Below are positions 33,133-42,240 of a stretch of 64,000 nt of DNA, piece after piece. Made by a program: the position numbers and the translations under genes. The notes beneath the pieces are model-generated. The model saw only the letters and a list, made by a program, of their open reading frames with translations. It did not search any database and was not told the origin of the DNA. The first letter of the stretch is position 1, and every line of letters begins with the position of its first letter. The DNA comes from Bacteroidota bacterium (GTDB lineage Bacteria > Bacteroidota > Bacteroidia > NS11-12g > UBA9320): positions 1 through 64,000 of the forward strand of contig WGNA01000022.1 in NCBI GenBank assembly GCA_016124755.1. The letters are read 5' to 3'.

Positions 33133-34539
33133 TTATTCGATGTCTTTGCGATAAAGATCAATGATGTCGATCACCGCTTTAACTCTTTCTAAAAACGGAG
33201 CATCTTCGAAAAGCAGAATGTGCTCTTCGAAGTTTATGGTTAAAGCGTCTGTGAGGTGTTCGTAACCTTCCTGAGCCTTTCCCATTCCGAGGTAATAAGC
33301 GGCGAGTTTATAGTGTAGTTTGCTTTTGTCCCGTACACGATCCAAACCTTCCAGCAACGTTTCAATGGCCTGAATATCATCCTGTAATTCGTGTTGAAGT
33401 GTGGCTAAGAGTAACCAGGCTTCGGGCATTGTGGGATGGTCGTTTACCAGATTGTTGAGATGTCGCTCTGCATCATCCAATTGCTCAAGAATAAAATACG
33501 TTTGAGCAAGTTCGTATTCAATGGTTTCATCTTCCGGCTGATGTCTGTGCGCTTTCTGGTAAAAAGGAAGCGCGTCTGAAAACCGTTCCTGCGCTGCATA
33601 GGTTTGTGCAAGTCCGAGCCAGGCGGGTGAAAACTTAGCGTCAATTTTAAGTGCCTGCCGGTAAAATACCCGTGCTCTTGCAAACTCTTCCAAAAACTTG
33701 TGGCAATCGCCTAATTGGGTAAGAGAAAACGAATCGGGACCTTCGATTTTAATGTATTCCCGAAAGGATTTCGATGCCTCATCAAACCGGTCGAGCTGCA
33801 TCAGGCAATATCCTTTTTCAAGAATAGGTTCGCCGTATGTATCGTCGATCGCCATGGCAAATTCAAATGCCTCAATTGCTTCTTCGTATTTCGAGTCGCA
33901 TGCGCAAAGCTGCCCGAGATGGTACCAAACGATTTCCTGAAACGGATCGAGTTCGAGATAAGATCTGAAAATTCTTTGTCCTTCGTCGTAGGCTTCCATC
34001 ATCTGAAGACAGAAGTGCGTTTCCATTACAATGCGTTCCTCATCGATCTTTTCGGAAAAGATTTTTTCGATCATCCCGATTGCCAGATCATTATTGTTCA
34101 TGTTGAAATACACGAACATCTTCATCACCAAAACATCTGGTTCGTGTGCTCCGTGTTCGATGGCTTCGTCGAAAACCTCAAGCGCGGCAAGAGGCTTATT
34201 CATCAATTCGTAAATGGAACCTTTCTGCGTTAAGAAATCAGGATTACCGGGTTCCAGATCAAGCGCCCGGTTTATTTCTTCTAATGCTTCCCGTGTTTCT
34301 TCATTTACGGTGTGCAGAAATGCTTTTTTAGAAAAGAAATGGGCGTTGTAAGGATGTTGCTCAATAGCCAGTTCGATGGCATCGGTGGCCATGTCATAAT
34401 TCGCCTGATCGATGTAGTGATCGGCAAGCGCGATGAGGAGGTGGGGAGCGTAATAATCGAAGCTGTTATTCGCTGCATCCGATTCAAAACGTCTGATAAG
34501 ATCGGTCAGCTCGTTTTCTGAGATTTCTTCATCATCCAT
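33133..34539 (-). CDS. Tetratricopeptide-repeat protein
   Basis: 468 residues with at least ten TPR motifs from about residue 30 to 440, for example AFEFAMAIDDTYGEPILEKGY and ARVFYRQALKIDAKFSPAWL. There is no signal peptide or TM helix, so it is cytoplasmic and probably a protein-interaction scaffold. It starts with an acidic MDDEEISENELTD segment. It is the first gene of a two-gene operon with the phosphosulfolactate synthase gene and is divergent from the M1 peptidase, with 96 bp between them. The partner is unknown. Confidence 0.9.
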   Translation of the reverse strand: MDDEEISENELTDLIRRFESDAANNSFDYYAPHLLIALADHYIDQANYDMATDAIELAIEQHPYNAHFFSKKAFLHTVNEETREALEEINRALDLEPGNPDFLTQKGSIYELMNKPLAALEVFDEAIEHGAHEPDVLVMKMFVYFNMNNNDLAIGMIEKIFSEKIDEERIVMETHFCLQMMEAYDEGQRIFRSYLELDPFQEIVWYHLGQLCACDSKYEEAIEAFEFAMAIDDTYGEPILEKGYCLMQLDRFDEASKSFREYIKIEGPDSFSLTQLGDCHKFLEEFARARVFYRQALKIDAKFSPAWLGLAQTYAAQERFSDALPFYQKAHRHQPEDETIEYELAQTYFILEQLDDAERHLNNLVNDHPTMPEAWLLLATLQHELQDDIQAIETLLEGLDRVRDKSKLHYKLAAYYLGMGKAQEGYEHLTDALTINFEEHILLFEDAPFLERVKAVIDIIDLYRKDIE

Positions 34540-34635
34540 TGACGCCGGTAATTTCGAACAAAGTTAGACATAAGGGGATTAACGGAATAGAGTAGCCATT
34601 CAATTCCCCTAATTTGCGGCCCAAATAGAACCGTT

Positions 34636-37600
34636 ATGAGGAAGTGGATTTTTACCCTTTTCTGTATTGCATCACTAATGGCAAAGTCACAGATTTCGGA
34701 GACGCAAAGTGAGTGGCAACAAAGGGTTGATTACGAAATTGAAGTTCGGCTCGACGACCAGAAACACATGCTTTACGGCTGGGTAAAAATGGTGTATAAA
34801 AATAATTCCAAGGTCGCCTTGAACGAGATGTATATGCATTTGTGGCCTAATGCCTATAGCGATAGGAACACGCCTTTTGCTAAACAGCAAATGCTTAATG
34901 GCAATCTGGATTTTTACTTTTCAGAACTCTCCGATCGAGGTTTTATCGATAGTCTTGATTTTAAAATGAACGGAACAAAATGCCAGTGGCAGTTGCTCCC
35001 GGAACAAAGTGATATTGCCAGACTCAACCTGCCCGATGCAATTGCTCCGGGAAAATCGGTTACCATCACAACTCCATTCCGCGTTAAAGTTCCGGGTAGT
35101 TTTTCCCGAATGGGGCACGAAGCACAGAGTTATCAGATTACGCAATGGTTCCCCAAACCCGCCGTGTATGATGTAAATGGATGGAACCCGATTTCGTATC
35201 TCGATCAGGGAGAATTTTATTCGGAATTCGGATCGTTTAAAGTGAAAATTACAGTGCCTGAAAATTACGTGATTGCTGCTACCGGCGTACTTCAGGAGAA
35301 AGAAGAATGGAGTTTCATCCGAAAGCGCCGAGATAATCCCATCAGTACGTTTACCGGAATATCAAGTTCGGAAAAGTTTAAAACGTTAACGTATGTTCAA
35401 GACAGCATCCACGATTTTGCCTGGTTTGCGAGTAAGTATTTTAATGTAGAAGAAAGCTCGATTAAGCTTAAAAATGGTCATACGGTTCAAACCTTTGTGT
35501 TCGCCGAGGAATTGAAACCTACAGGAACCTCCAGCATCAATGAAGCACTAAAGTTTTATTCGGAACACTGTGGGTATTATCCGTACAAGTACTGCACTGC
35601 GGTAAAGGGTGCGCTCAAAGCCGGTGGTGGAATGGAGTACCCGATGATCACCGTTCTGGATGGTTTATCGAGAGAAGTGATTATTCACGAAGTAGGGCAC
35701 AACTGGTTTTACGGAATGCTCGCCAACAACGAACGCCGATATCCCTGGATGGACGAGTCGATCAATAGTTTTTTTGAAGGAAAAACAATGTTCGGTGATC
35801 AGAACAAACCTGTCTTGAACAGTATAAACCTTACCAGAGAAAATGGTACCGACTGGTTTATGGAGGCCGCAAATATTTCCATTGAGCGTGCACATCTCAA
35901 TCAGGCGGTGGCAGACAGTTCGGAACAATTCAGTTCTTATAATTATGGTGTGATGGTGTATGGAAAAGGTTCGCTCATTTTTGATCATTTAAGAGGATAC
36001 CTGGGAGATGAAATGTTTTATAACTGCTTTAGAAAGTACTTCGACAAATGGGCTTTTCACCATCCGTTGCCGGGAGATATGGAGCAAGTTTTTGTGAAAA
36101 CATCCGGAAAAGATCTCTCCTGGTTTTTCGGCGATCTGATGCACAGTGAAGCACCGGTTGACTACCGCGTAAACAAGGTGGAAGACGGAAATGTGTTAAT
36201 AGAAAATGTTGGCGGAATTAAAGCCCCGTATTCGGTTGGCTATTATTATAAAGGTGAATTGCAAAAGGAGATTTGGTATGATGGACACACCGGGGTGATG
36301 AAACATCCGATTCCTTCCGGAGCAGTTGATCTCATTAAAATTGATCCGAGATCTATGATGGCAGAATCAAACCGGAAGAATAATTCGTACCGGCTGAATA
36401 GTCTGTTTGGTAAAATTGAGCCACTCAATGTTGACTTCTCTATTAAAGGATACATTGAAAATCCCGATAGAACCACCATGGCGTGGTCACCCATCATAGG
36501 ATGGAATTCTTGTAACCGCGGCATGATCGGCGTGTTGTTGAACAATCCGGTAGCACCGGTACAGAAATACAATTTTGTGGCAACACCGATGTATGCATTC
36601 GGAACAAAAGACCTCAATGGTTATTTCAATTTTGCATGGCATCGTTACGGAGACAACAAACCGCAGGATATTACATTCGGTATGAAAAGCGCCCGTTTTG
36701 CGTATGCTCCTTCTGATACATTTACCTACAACCGGATTGCTCCGTATGTGTCTTTTAAATTCAGAAATAAAGACAAGCGGTATTTCAACAACACAGTTGT
36801 AACCCTGAAATACACCAACACGTCGTTCACTCCCAAATTTGATCAGGATGCGAAGCTCAAAGTGCTGGAAAACGACATCTCGACTTACAACAGAAGAACA
36901 TTTACCGAAAATCTTCCGGACCAGTTTTTTGATTTCATTGTGCAGGGAGACGACGGGCAAAAGCTCAATCACACTTCTTACAAGCTCGACTTTCAATACG
37001 GAATGATTGCCGATAATCAGTTCATGTTCGATAGCATTAGCGGAAAAATTATTTCGAAAAAAATCACCGATAATTTTGCCAAACTGAGTTTCACGTTTAA
37101 ACACAGAATCAATTACAGCCTTAAAAACAAAGGACTCGACATTAGGGTGTTTGCCGGAGTTATGCTCGATAAAGCGGATAACGGTTTATACCAATACCGG
37201 ATCGGTTCACAGGGCGGACGATACGATTATACGTTTGAAGAAACCGCTTTGGGAAGAAATCAGACATCGGGTGTTTTTGTGAATCAGGTGATGACCAACA
37301 ACATGTTTGTAAAGGCGGTTGGTAATTTTGGAAACATTGACGGATATACGGTTTCTGCAAATCTTGTAACGGATCTGCCCGGGAAACTGCCGCTTCATCT
37401 TTATGCCGACATCTTCACTTTTAATGATATTAAAAACCATGTGAACAACACCGATCAGCAATCGTTTGGTTACACCGGCGGCGTTTCACTGAGATTTGCA
37501 AAAGATGTTTTTGAAATTTACTTCCCGTTGGTGAGTTCCTCCATTATCACTAAAACACAGGACGCTCAACAGTTGACTAATTACAAACAGCAAATCAGTT

Positions 37601-37665
37601 TCACTCTTAATTTGAACAAACTCACTGGTTTTAGTCTCGAAGATATGTTGCGAAAAGCGCTCTGA
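34636..37665 (+). CDS. M1 family metallopeptidase
   Basis: 1,009 residues. A signal peptide (MRKWIFTLFCIASLMAKSQ) points to a periplasmic or secreted enzyme. The zinc site is HEVGH at residues 351-355 with the third ligand Glu 374 in WMDES, exactly 18 residues later, the gluzincin M1 spacing. The exopeptidase motif GGGMEYP is at about 331-337 (M1 consensus GxMEN, here Tyr in place of Asn). The M1 core is preceded by a beta-rich N-terminal domain and followed by a C-terminal part of about 500 residues that has repeated aromatic-ended strands. That part is unusual for aminopeptidases and may be a beta-barrel-like domain. Confidence 0.9.
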   Translation: MRKWIFTLFCIASLMAKSQISETQSEWQQRVDYEIEVRLDDQKHMLYGWVKMVYKNNSKVALNEMYMHLWPNAYSDRNTPFAKQQMLNGNLDFYFSELSDRGFIDSLDFKMNGTKCQWQLLPEQSDIARLNLPDAIAPGKSVTITTPFRVKVPGSFSRMGHEAQSYQITQWFPKPAVYDVNGWNPISYLDQGEFYSEFGSFKVKITVPENYVIAATGVLQEKEEWSFIRKRRDNPISTFTGISSSEKFKTLTYVQDSIHDFAWFASKYFNVEESSIKLKNGHTVQTFVFAEELKPTGTSSINEALKFYSEHCGYYPYKYCTAVKGALKAGGGMEYPMITVLDGLSREVIIHEVGHNWFYGMLANNERRYPWMDESINSFFEGKTMFGDQNKPVLNSINLTRENGTDWFMEAANISIERAHLNQAVADSSEQFSSYNYGVMVYGKGSLIFDHLRGYLGDEMFYNCFRKYFDKWAFHHPLPGDMEQVFVKTSGKDLSWFFGDLMHSEAPVDYRVNKVEDGNVLIENVGGIKAPYSVGYYYKGELQKEIWYDGHTGVMKHPIPSGAVDLIKIDPRSMMAESNRKNNSYRLNSLFGKIEPLNVDFSIKGYIENPDRTTMAWSPIIGWNSCNRGMIGVLLNNPVAPVQKYNFVATPMYAFGTKDLNGYFNFAWHRYGDNKPQDITFGMKSARFAYAPSDTFTYNRIAPYVSFKFRNKDKRYFNNTVVTLKYTNTSFTPKFDQDAKLKVLENDISTYNRRTFTENLPDQFFDFIVQGDDGQKLNHTSYKLDFQYGMIADNQFMFDSISGKIISKKITDNFAKLSFTFKHRINYSLKNKGLDIRVFAGVMLDKADNGLYQYRIGSQGGRYDYTFEETALGRNQTSGVFVNQVMTNNMFVKAVGNFGNIDGYTVSANLVTDLPGKLPLHLYADIFTFNDIKNHVNNTDQQSFGYTGGVSLRFAKDVFEIYFPLVSSSIITKTQDAQQLTNYKQQISFTLNLNKLTGFSLEDMLRKAL

Positions 37666-37670
37666 GGAAA

Positions 37671-38360
37671 TCAGAGTTTGCCATCGTCGGCGAAACTGTA
37701 ATAACCTCCAGAACTCACAATAATGTGGTCGAGTACCTGAATGTCGAGCATTTCTCCGGCGAGTTTAACTTTTCGTGTGAGATCCATATCCGAGGTACTT
37801 GGCTTGAGATTGCCGCTCGGATGATTGTGGCAAAGAATGATTCCGCTTGCTCCGCGATCGATTGCGAGTTTGTAAATCTTTCGCGGATCGGCAACAGTAC
37901 CGGAAATGCTTCCCTCGCTTATTTTATATTCCTTGATTAAACGGTTTGAGCGGCTCAATAAAATCACCCAGAATTCTTCGTACGGTTTATCCTGAAGATA
38001 TTGACTCATGTATTGATAGGCTTCGCGACTGCTTCCGATTCTGCGCGAGAGTTTTATTTCTTCTGATGCTCTTCTGGCGCCGAGTTCCAGTGCACTCAAA
38101 ACGGATATTGCTTTTGCCGGGCCGATACCTTCTATCCGGCATAAATCGGCAACGGTCATTCGGGCGAGAGAGTGAAGACTATTATCTGCAAGGTTGAGAG
38201 CGTCTCGGGCAAGATCAATGGCAGATTTCGATTTGGATCCGGTGCCGAGCAGAATTCCGATCAGTTCAGAATTGCTGAGGGCATTTCTTCCGAGGTGTTC
38301 AAATTTCTCGCGTGGTTGTTCATCCGCATGGCGGTTTTTCAGGGTTACATAGTCTGGCAT
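37671..38360 (-). CDS. radC: RadC family DNA repair-associated protein
   Basis: 229 residues. The N-terminal helix-hairpin-helix region (IEGIGPAKAISVLSALELG, around residues 73-91) is followed by an MPN/JAB domain with the JAMM zinc site HNHPSGNLKPSTSD near residues 177-190. RadC proteins were linked to repair of DNA but the biochemical role is uncertain; the JAMM site suggests a hydrolase. It lies after rpsT on the same strand, beyond a terminator, and converges with the M1 peptidase gene with a 5-bp gap. Confidence 0.93.
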   Translation of the reverse strand: MPDYVTLKNRHADEQPREKFEHLGRNALSNSELIGILLGTGSKSKSAIDLARDALNLADNSLHSLARMTVADLCRIEGIGPAKAISVLSALELGARRASEEIKLSRRIGSSREAYQYMSQYLQDKPYEEFWVILLSRSNRLIKEYKISEGSISGTVADPRKIYKLAIDRGASGIILCHNHPSGNLKPSTSDMDLTRKVKLAGEMLDIQVLDHIIVSSGGYYSFADDGKL

Positions 38361-38372
38361 TTGGTAAAAATA

Positions 38373-38404
38373 AAAAGCCCCGACGTTTGAACATCGGGGC
38401 TTTT
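38373..38404 (-). terminator. Rho-independent terminator after rpsT
   Basis: AAAAGCCCCGA (38373-38383) pairs with TCGGGGCTTTT (38394-38404) around a 10-nt loop, with a T-run on the minus strand. It lies between rpsT and radC, so radC probably needs its own promoter or read-through. Confidence 0.88.
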
Positions 38405-38428
38405 AAAATATTTTATTGAACGCTCTTC

Positions 38429-38680
38429 TTACAGAGAGTTAACGTGCTTAGTGAGGCTGCTTTTCAGGTTGCCCACTTTGTTTTTATGAATGATATTGTT
38501 TTTGGCAAGCTTATCGAGTTTAGCAAAAGTCTCTCTTAACAATTGTTCTGCTTCTGCTTTAACGGTGCTGGTTCGTACTTTTTTAATCCAGGTTCTGGCC
38601 GTTTTATGCTGATAGCGGTTAAGCTCGTTGCGGGCTTCGTTGCTTCTTATTCTCTTTAATGCGCTTTTATGATTCGCCAT
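38429..38680 (-). CDS. rpsT: 30S ribosomal protein S20
   Basis: 83 residues, typical length. The start MANHKSALKRIRSNEARNEL is the S20 signature, and the whole protein is basic and helical, binding 16S rRNA in the 30S subunit. A TAATTTTGC -7 box lies 21 nt upstream and a strong terminator follows, so it is a single-gene unit. Confidence 0.97.
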   Translation of the reverse strand: MANHKSALKRIRSNEARNELNRYQHKTARTWIKKVRTSTVKAEAEQLLRETFAKLDKLAKNNIIHKNKVGNLKSSLTKHVNSL

Positions 38681-38701
38681 CGAAATTCTGTATTAAGGGC
38701 T

Positions 38702-38732
38702 GCAAAATTAAAATCTCTTCAGACAATTGCAA
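38702..38732 (-). promoter_or_regulatory. Promoter of rpsT
   Basis: On the minus strand TTG (38732-38730), a 19-bp spacer and TAATTTTGC (38710-38702), a near-ideal Bacteroidota promoter. The start codon is 21 nt beyond. Confidence 0.7.
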
Positions 38733-38817
38733 TTAAAGTCTGAATATTTTTTTATCTCAGAAGAATTTGCCTGAGATTGATGATGAGAACAGAAATCAAA
38801 ACTTCCATAAAAGAGGA

Positions 38818-38843
38818 AGTCCTGATTCTCATCAGGACTTCTC
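38818..38843. other. Perfect 11-bp hairpin in a gene-free stretch
   Basis: GAAGTCCTGAT and ATCAGGACTTC flank the loop TCTC. There is no T-run, so it is a weak terminator at best. It lies in the 444-bp gap between divergent rpsT and the DUF1016 nuclease gene. Nothing else coding is seen there; the stretch from 38844 to 39124 is A+T rich without clear signals. It may belong to a leader or small RNA. Confidence 0.6.
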
Positions 38844-39124
38844 CAACAAAAGTCTTTACTAGACCTTGTTAACCAATTACTAACTTAAATTACTGATGTG
38901 CACAGTAAAGCTACTGATGCGATACAAAACAAAACCCAAAAATTTTAACAGACAAGAAAAAATGTGATCGGAATCATTTGCCGTGAGTCGCAGAAGAAAT
39001 TCGAATTTTGGAAAACACCTTTTCATCGCATTGACCGATGGCGTTCAGCAATTTAATGATGCATTAATCGGCGTTGGGTTATGTAAAGATTGTATGCACC
39101 AACCGGTTACTATTTGTTTGAAGG

Positions 39125-40249
39125 ATGAGGCTCGATCGTTTAGTTGGTCAGATAACACGAATTGATTCAGAGATACGGAAAGAAACTGCCAAAGCTGTGA
39201 ATTCTATGCTGACAATACGCAATTGGCTAATTGGTTTTTATGTGATTGAATATGAACAAAGAGGTGAAGATCGAGCAACTTACGGAGATCGACTTCTGGA
39301 AAAGCTCTCTGAAAAATTATCCTCGCGAAACATTCGGGGAATGACAACACCGGAATTGAGTCGTTACAGACAATTTGCATCGATCTATTTTCGATTTGGA
39401 TCTGAGGTGCAACTCATTTTAAATCAGCACAGAAGAAATCTTGGGACACTGTCCCAAGATTTCAATAAGCAAGTTGTATTTCATATAACTGGGTCAGTTA
39501 CAGAGAATTCGAAAGACCGTGAAGTACCGACGAAAATACTTCTTACCAAATTGGCTTTTAGTCACTTTGTCGAGTTGATAAAGATTAACGAAACTGAAAA
39601 GCGCCTCTTTTATGAAGTTGAATGTATTAATGGAACCTGGAGTGTAAGGGAACTCAAAAGGCAGATAAACAGTCTGTACTTTGAGAGATGTGGAATTTCG
39701 GGTAAACCTGAATTGTTGCAACGCCAATTAAGCGAAGAAAATAACTCATCTGCCCCTGCTCACTTCATTAAAGACATCTACGCTTTCGAATTTTTGGGTC
39801 TGCCGATTAAAGATGCGGTGGAAGAATCAGATTTGCAATCCGCTCTGTTGGGTCATCTACATGAATTTATTTTAGAATTAGGAAATGGTTTTTGTTTGGA
39901 AGCACGTCAAAAACGAATTTTGATTGGTGATGAATATTTTTTCATTGATTTGGTTTTTTACCACAGACTACTCCGGTGTCACGTTTTGGTTGAACTGAAA
40001 ATTGATGCCTTTAATCATTCCAATGCAGGGCAATTGAACACTTATCTCAATTATTATAACGAGGAAATAAAACAAAAAGGGGATAATGACCCAATATGGA
40101 TTCTTATGGTTACCGATAAAAACAATGCATTAGTTAAATATGCTACTGCCGGCATGGATCAAAACCTGTTTGTAAGTAAATATTTAGTGCAACTACCACC
40201 AGTTCATCAATTGGAAAATTTTATTAAAAAGGAACTAAAGCACATCTAA
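39125..40249 (+). CDS. PDDEXK nuclease domain protein (DUF1016/YhcG type)
   Basis: 374 residues. The N-terminal DUF1016 helical domain shows AVNSMLTIRNWLIGFYVIEYE near residue 25 and ERGMTTPELSRYRQF-like segments near 70. The C-terminal nuclease core shows EARQKRILIGDEYFFIDLVFYH around 258-280 and VELKIDAF around 289-296, giving the D...ExK active site, followed by GQLNTYLNYY. Family members often associate with type I restriction loci or other mobile defence islands. Here it is alone, with no hsdR/M/S or methylase nearby. Residues 1-12 may not be authentic; the start could lie a few codons later. Confidence 0.88.
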   Translation: MRLDRLVGQITRIDSEIRKETAKAVNSMLTIRNWLIGFYVIEYEQRGEDRATYGDRLLEKLSEKLSSRNIRGMTTPELSRYRQFASIYFRFGSEVQLILNQHRRNLGTLSQDFNKQVVFHITGSVTENSKDREVPTKILLTKLAFSHFVELIKINETEKRLFYEVECINGTWSVRELKRQINSLYFERCGISGKPELLQRQLSEENNSSAPAHFIKDIYAFEFLGLPIKDAVEESDLQSALLGHLHEFILELGNGFCLEARQKRILIGDEYFFIDLVFYHRLLRCHVLVELKIDAFNHSNAGQLNTYLNYYNEEIKQKGDNDPIWILMVTDKNNALVKYATAGMDQNLFVSKYLVQLPPVHQLENFIKKELKHI

Positions 40250-40259
40250 CAATTTAAAT

Positions 40260-40850
40260 TCACTTCTCCAACTTTGTTACGTCCACTTCAAAGTCCCGGG
40301 TTTTGGGAATAATTTTTAAAAGTGAGGAATCCTGAGAAACCGTGCAGTTGGAGGGAATTTCCCCACTTATATAACAACTGGCTCCAATGGTAACGTTGCT
40401 CCCGATTTTAGTTCCTGCTACGATGCAACAATTGGCGCCGATCCAAACATTATCCCCGATTTCAACACCTTTTGTATGCGAAGTTTTGCGGTGATCGTAT
40501 TTGTAATGGTTTGTTGTCGCTATAATTACGTTCGGACCTAACAGCACATTGTGCCCGATTTTTAATCCGCCTGATGCGTTAATGTAATTTCCGGGATTGT
40601 CGCCCGGTTCGGTGCAGGTGCCTTTTTCAATGAGTTCCCAACTGATAACCTTGGAACGAAAATCAACGGGCCAGGGTACGCTTCCATTTATTCGAAGAAT
40701 TTTCTGAAAGAAAAAATAGCGCCTGAAAACTTCGTGATACATCATGTAGCCTACCTTGGTTTTGCGATACCGGGGCCACAACCACAAAACAACCGGCTTG
40801 AAAAACGGATCGTCGATATCATCCAGAAATTGTCGGATAGCCTTTCTCAA
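40260..40850 (-). CDS. Serine-type O-acetyltransferase with left-handed beta-helix
   Basis: About 196 residues from TTG 40850, overlapping the flippase stop as TTGA. The first ATG of the frame is at 40955, 109 nt inside the flippase, and would add a stretch (MFQAYRKKYFHQRG...) unlike the family. Hexapeptide turns GLKIGHNVLLGPNVIIATTNH, GVEIGDNVWIGANCCIVAGTKIGSN and VTIGASCYISG build the left-handed helix, with a conserved His in TTNHYKYDHRKT. It probably O-acetylates a sugar or lipid of a surface polysaccharide, matching its flippase partner. Confidence 0.85.
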   Translation of the reverse strand: MRKAIRQFLDDIDDPFFKPVVLWLWPRYRKTKVGYMMYHEVFRRYFFFQKILRINGSVPWPVDFRSKVISWELIEKGTCTEPGDNPGNYINASGGLKIGHNVLLGPNVIIATTNHYKYDHRKTSHTKGVEIGDNVWIGANCCIVAGTKIGSNVTIGASCYISGEIPSNCTVSQDSSLLKIIPKTRDFEVDVTKLEK

Positions 40851-42178
40851 ATCAGAAGGAACTTTATTACAAGGTTTAGCAAAGTTAATCCGCCCAAAAT
40901 CATTAGTGCTTTCACCACGCTGATGAAAATATTTTTTCCGGTAAGCCTGAAACAATCAAACAACATGGCGATCCTCACCAATGAAGCAATAAATGCATAA
41001 CCGGTCAGCGCAATTAGCACATCACCGGTTTGTTTTAAAAGAAGAAACAACACAAATCCTGAAAGCACTGTGAATAATGCGGTAAACCACAGTTGCCTTT
41101 TTAATGAATTGAATACTTCGTATGCTGCAGCAAAAGGGCTTGAAAGATAAATTACGAAATAAAGCAGAACCAGAATCTGCACCATTGAACCGGAAGGTTC
41201 CCAACTGGAACCGAGTATAAATGGAATCAAAACATCACCCCAGATCATTAATACGGAAACCGGAATTACCGATAACCAGAATAAAAATCGGAGCAGGTTT
41301 AGTGATAAACTCAAACGCCCCGCAACATCATCACGAAGTCTTGCAAGTCTTTCAAAATATACCTGACCAACGGCATAACTGATTGCGCTCAGAGGAATAA
41401 AAGTGAGTTTTACCGCATTGCCGTATAAGCCGTTAATTTCTTCACCGAGAAACGCCCCTATTAAAAAAACCGGCAGATACGAACCGAATACATTGATAAG
41501 TGTGGAAGGTGTTGCCAACAACGGAAAAGCCTTGTAGCGAACCGCTATTTCTTTTAGTCGTGTCGGATTTAATTGCAGAACCGGTTTCAGTTTTTTCGGC
41601 AAAAGCAGAATCAGTTGTAAAAACTGTCCGACCACATGCCCGATCACCAAACCGTTTCCGGGAACAACGGCCTGAAACGGGTGAAGTACTTTGTATGCCG
41701 AGCCGCCTGCCATACCAATCACACGATTAGAAGCTACTTTTTTATACCTGCGTTCCCGGTTAAACCAAACTAAAATAGTATCTGCTGCACCGGTAATAAA
41801 AACTGTGATTGGAATCCAAAACATCCAGTTTCCCGAATCTTCCATTCCGAATATTGAGCAGATCGAAGAACCACCTATTAAAACAATCAGAAAAAAAAGC
41901 AGACTCCACAAAAAGTTTAAAATCATGGAAAGCATTACCAGATCTTTTGCCCGGTTACGATCGCTTTCTACGATTATCGCCTGATTGTACTGGAGTCCGG
42001 AAAGGGTTACCAATACGGCAACAATCGAGGTAAAAAGTACCGCGACACCGTGTTCCGATTTAGAATAAACACGTGACAAAACCGGAATGATGAGAAACGA
42101 AATAATCTGGGCGATTCCGGTGCTGCTGAACAGAACACCGGCATTTTTCAGAAAGTCGTTTCGTAAAATCTGCTTCAA
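40847..42178 (-). CDS. Oligosaccharide flippase family protein (Wzx-like)
   Basis: 443 residues with about 12 TM helices. The start MKQILRNDFLKNAGVLFSSTGIAQIISFLIIPVLSRVYSKSEHG (quoted in parts: NAGVLFSSTGIAQIISF and PVLSRVYSKSE) is the typical Wzx/MATE-like N-terminus. It would move lipid-linked glycans across the inner membrane for capsule, O-antigen or exopolysaccharide. Only one other polysaccharide gene, the acetyltransferase, is adjacent, so the glycosyltransferases must be encoded elsewhere. The two genes are translationally coupled. Confidence 0.88.
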   Translation of the reverse strand: MKQILRNDFLKNAGVLFSSTGIAQIISFLIIPVLSRVYSKSEHGVAVLFTSIVAVLVTLSGLQYNQAIIVESDRNRAKDLVMLSMILNFLWSLLFFLIVLIGGSSICSIFGMEDSGNWMFWIPITVFITGAADTILVWFNRERRYKKVASNRVIGMAGGSAYKVLHPFQAVVPGNGLVIGHVVGQFLQLILLLPKKLKPVLQLNPTRLKEIAVRYKAFPLLATPSTLINVFGSYLPVFLIGAFLGEEINGLYGNAVKLTFIPLSAISYAVGQVYFERLARLRDDVAGRLSLSLNLLRFLFWLSVIPVSVLMIWGDVLIPFILGSSWEPSGSMVQILVLLYFVIYLSSPFAAAYEVFNSLKRQLWFTALFTVLSGFVLFLLLKQTGDVLIALTGYAFIASLVRIAMLFDCFRLTGKNIFISVVKALMILGGLTLLNLVIKFLLI

Positions 42179-42240
42179 TGCGGAAGAATATTTTCCGCAT
42201 CAAGATTAGTCTAAAATAATGTGATTGGGAATCCGGGATT

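Noticed and set aside
33715-34233. Antisense frame inside the TPR gene
   Set aside because: Shadow of the repeat-bearing coding frame; no start context or motif.
36487-37104. Antisense frame inside the M1 peptidase gene
   Set aside because: Shadow frame with no recognised motif.
38983-39165. 60-codon frame before the DUF1016 gene
   Set aside because: It overlaps the nuclease start in another frame, and nothing supports expression.
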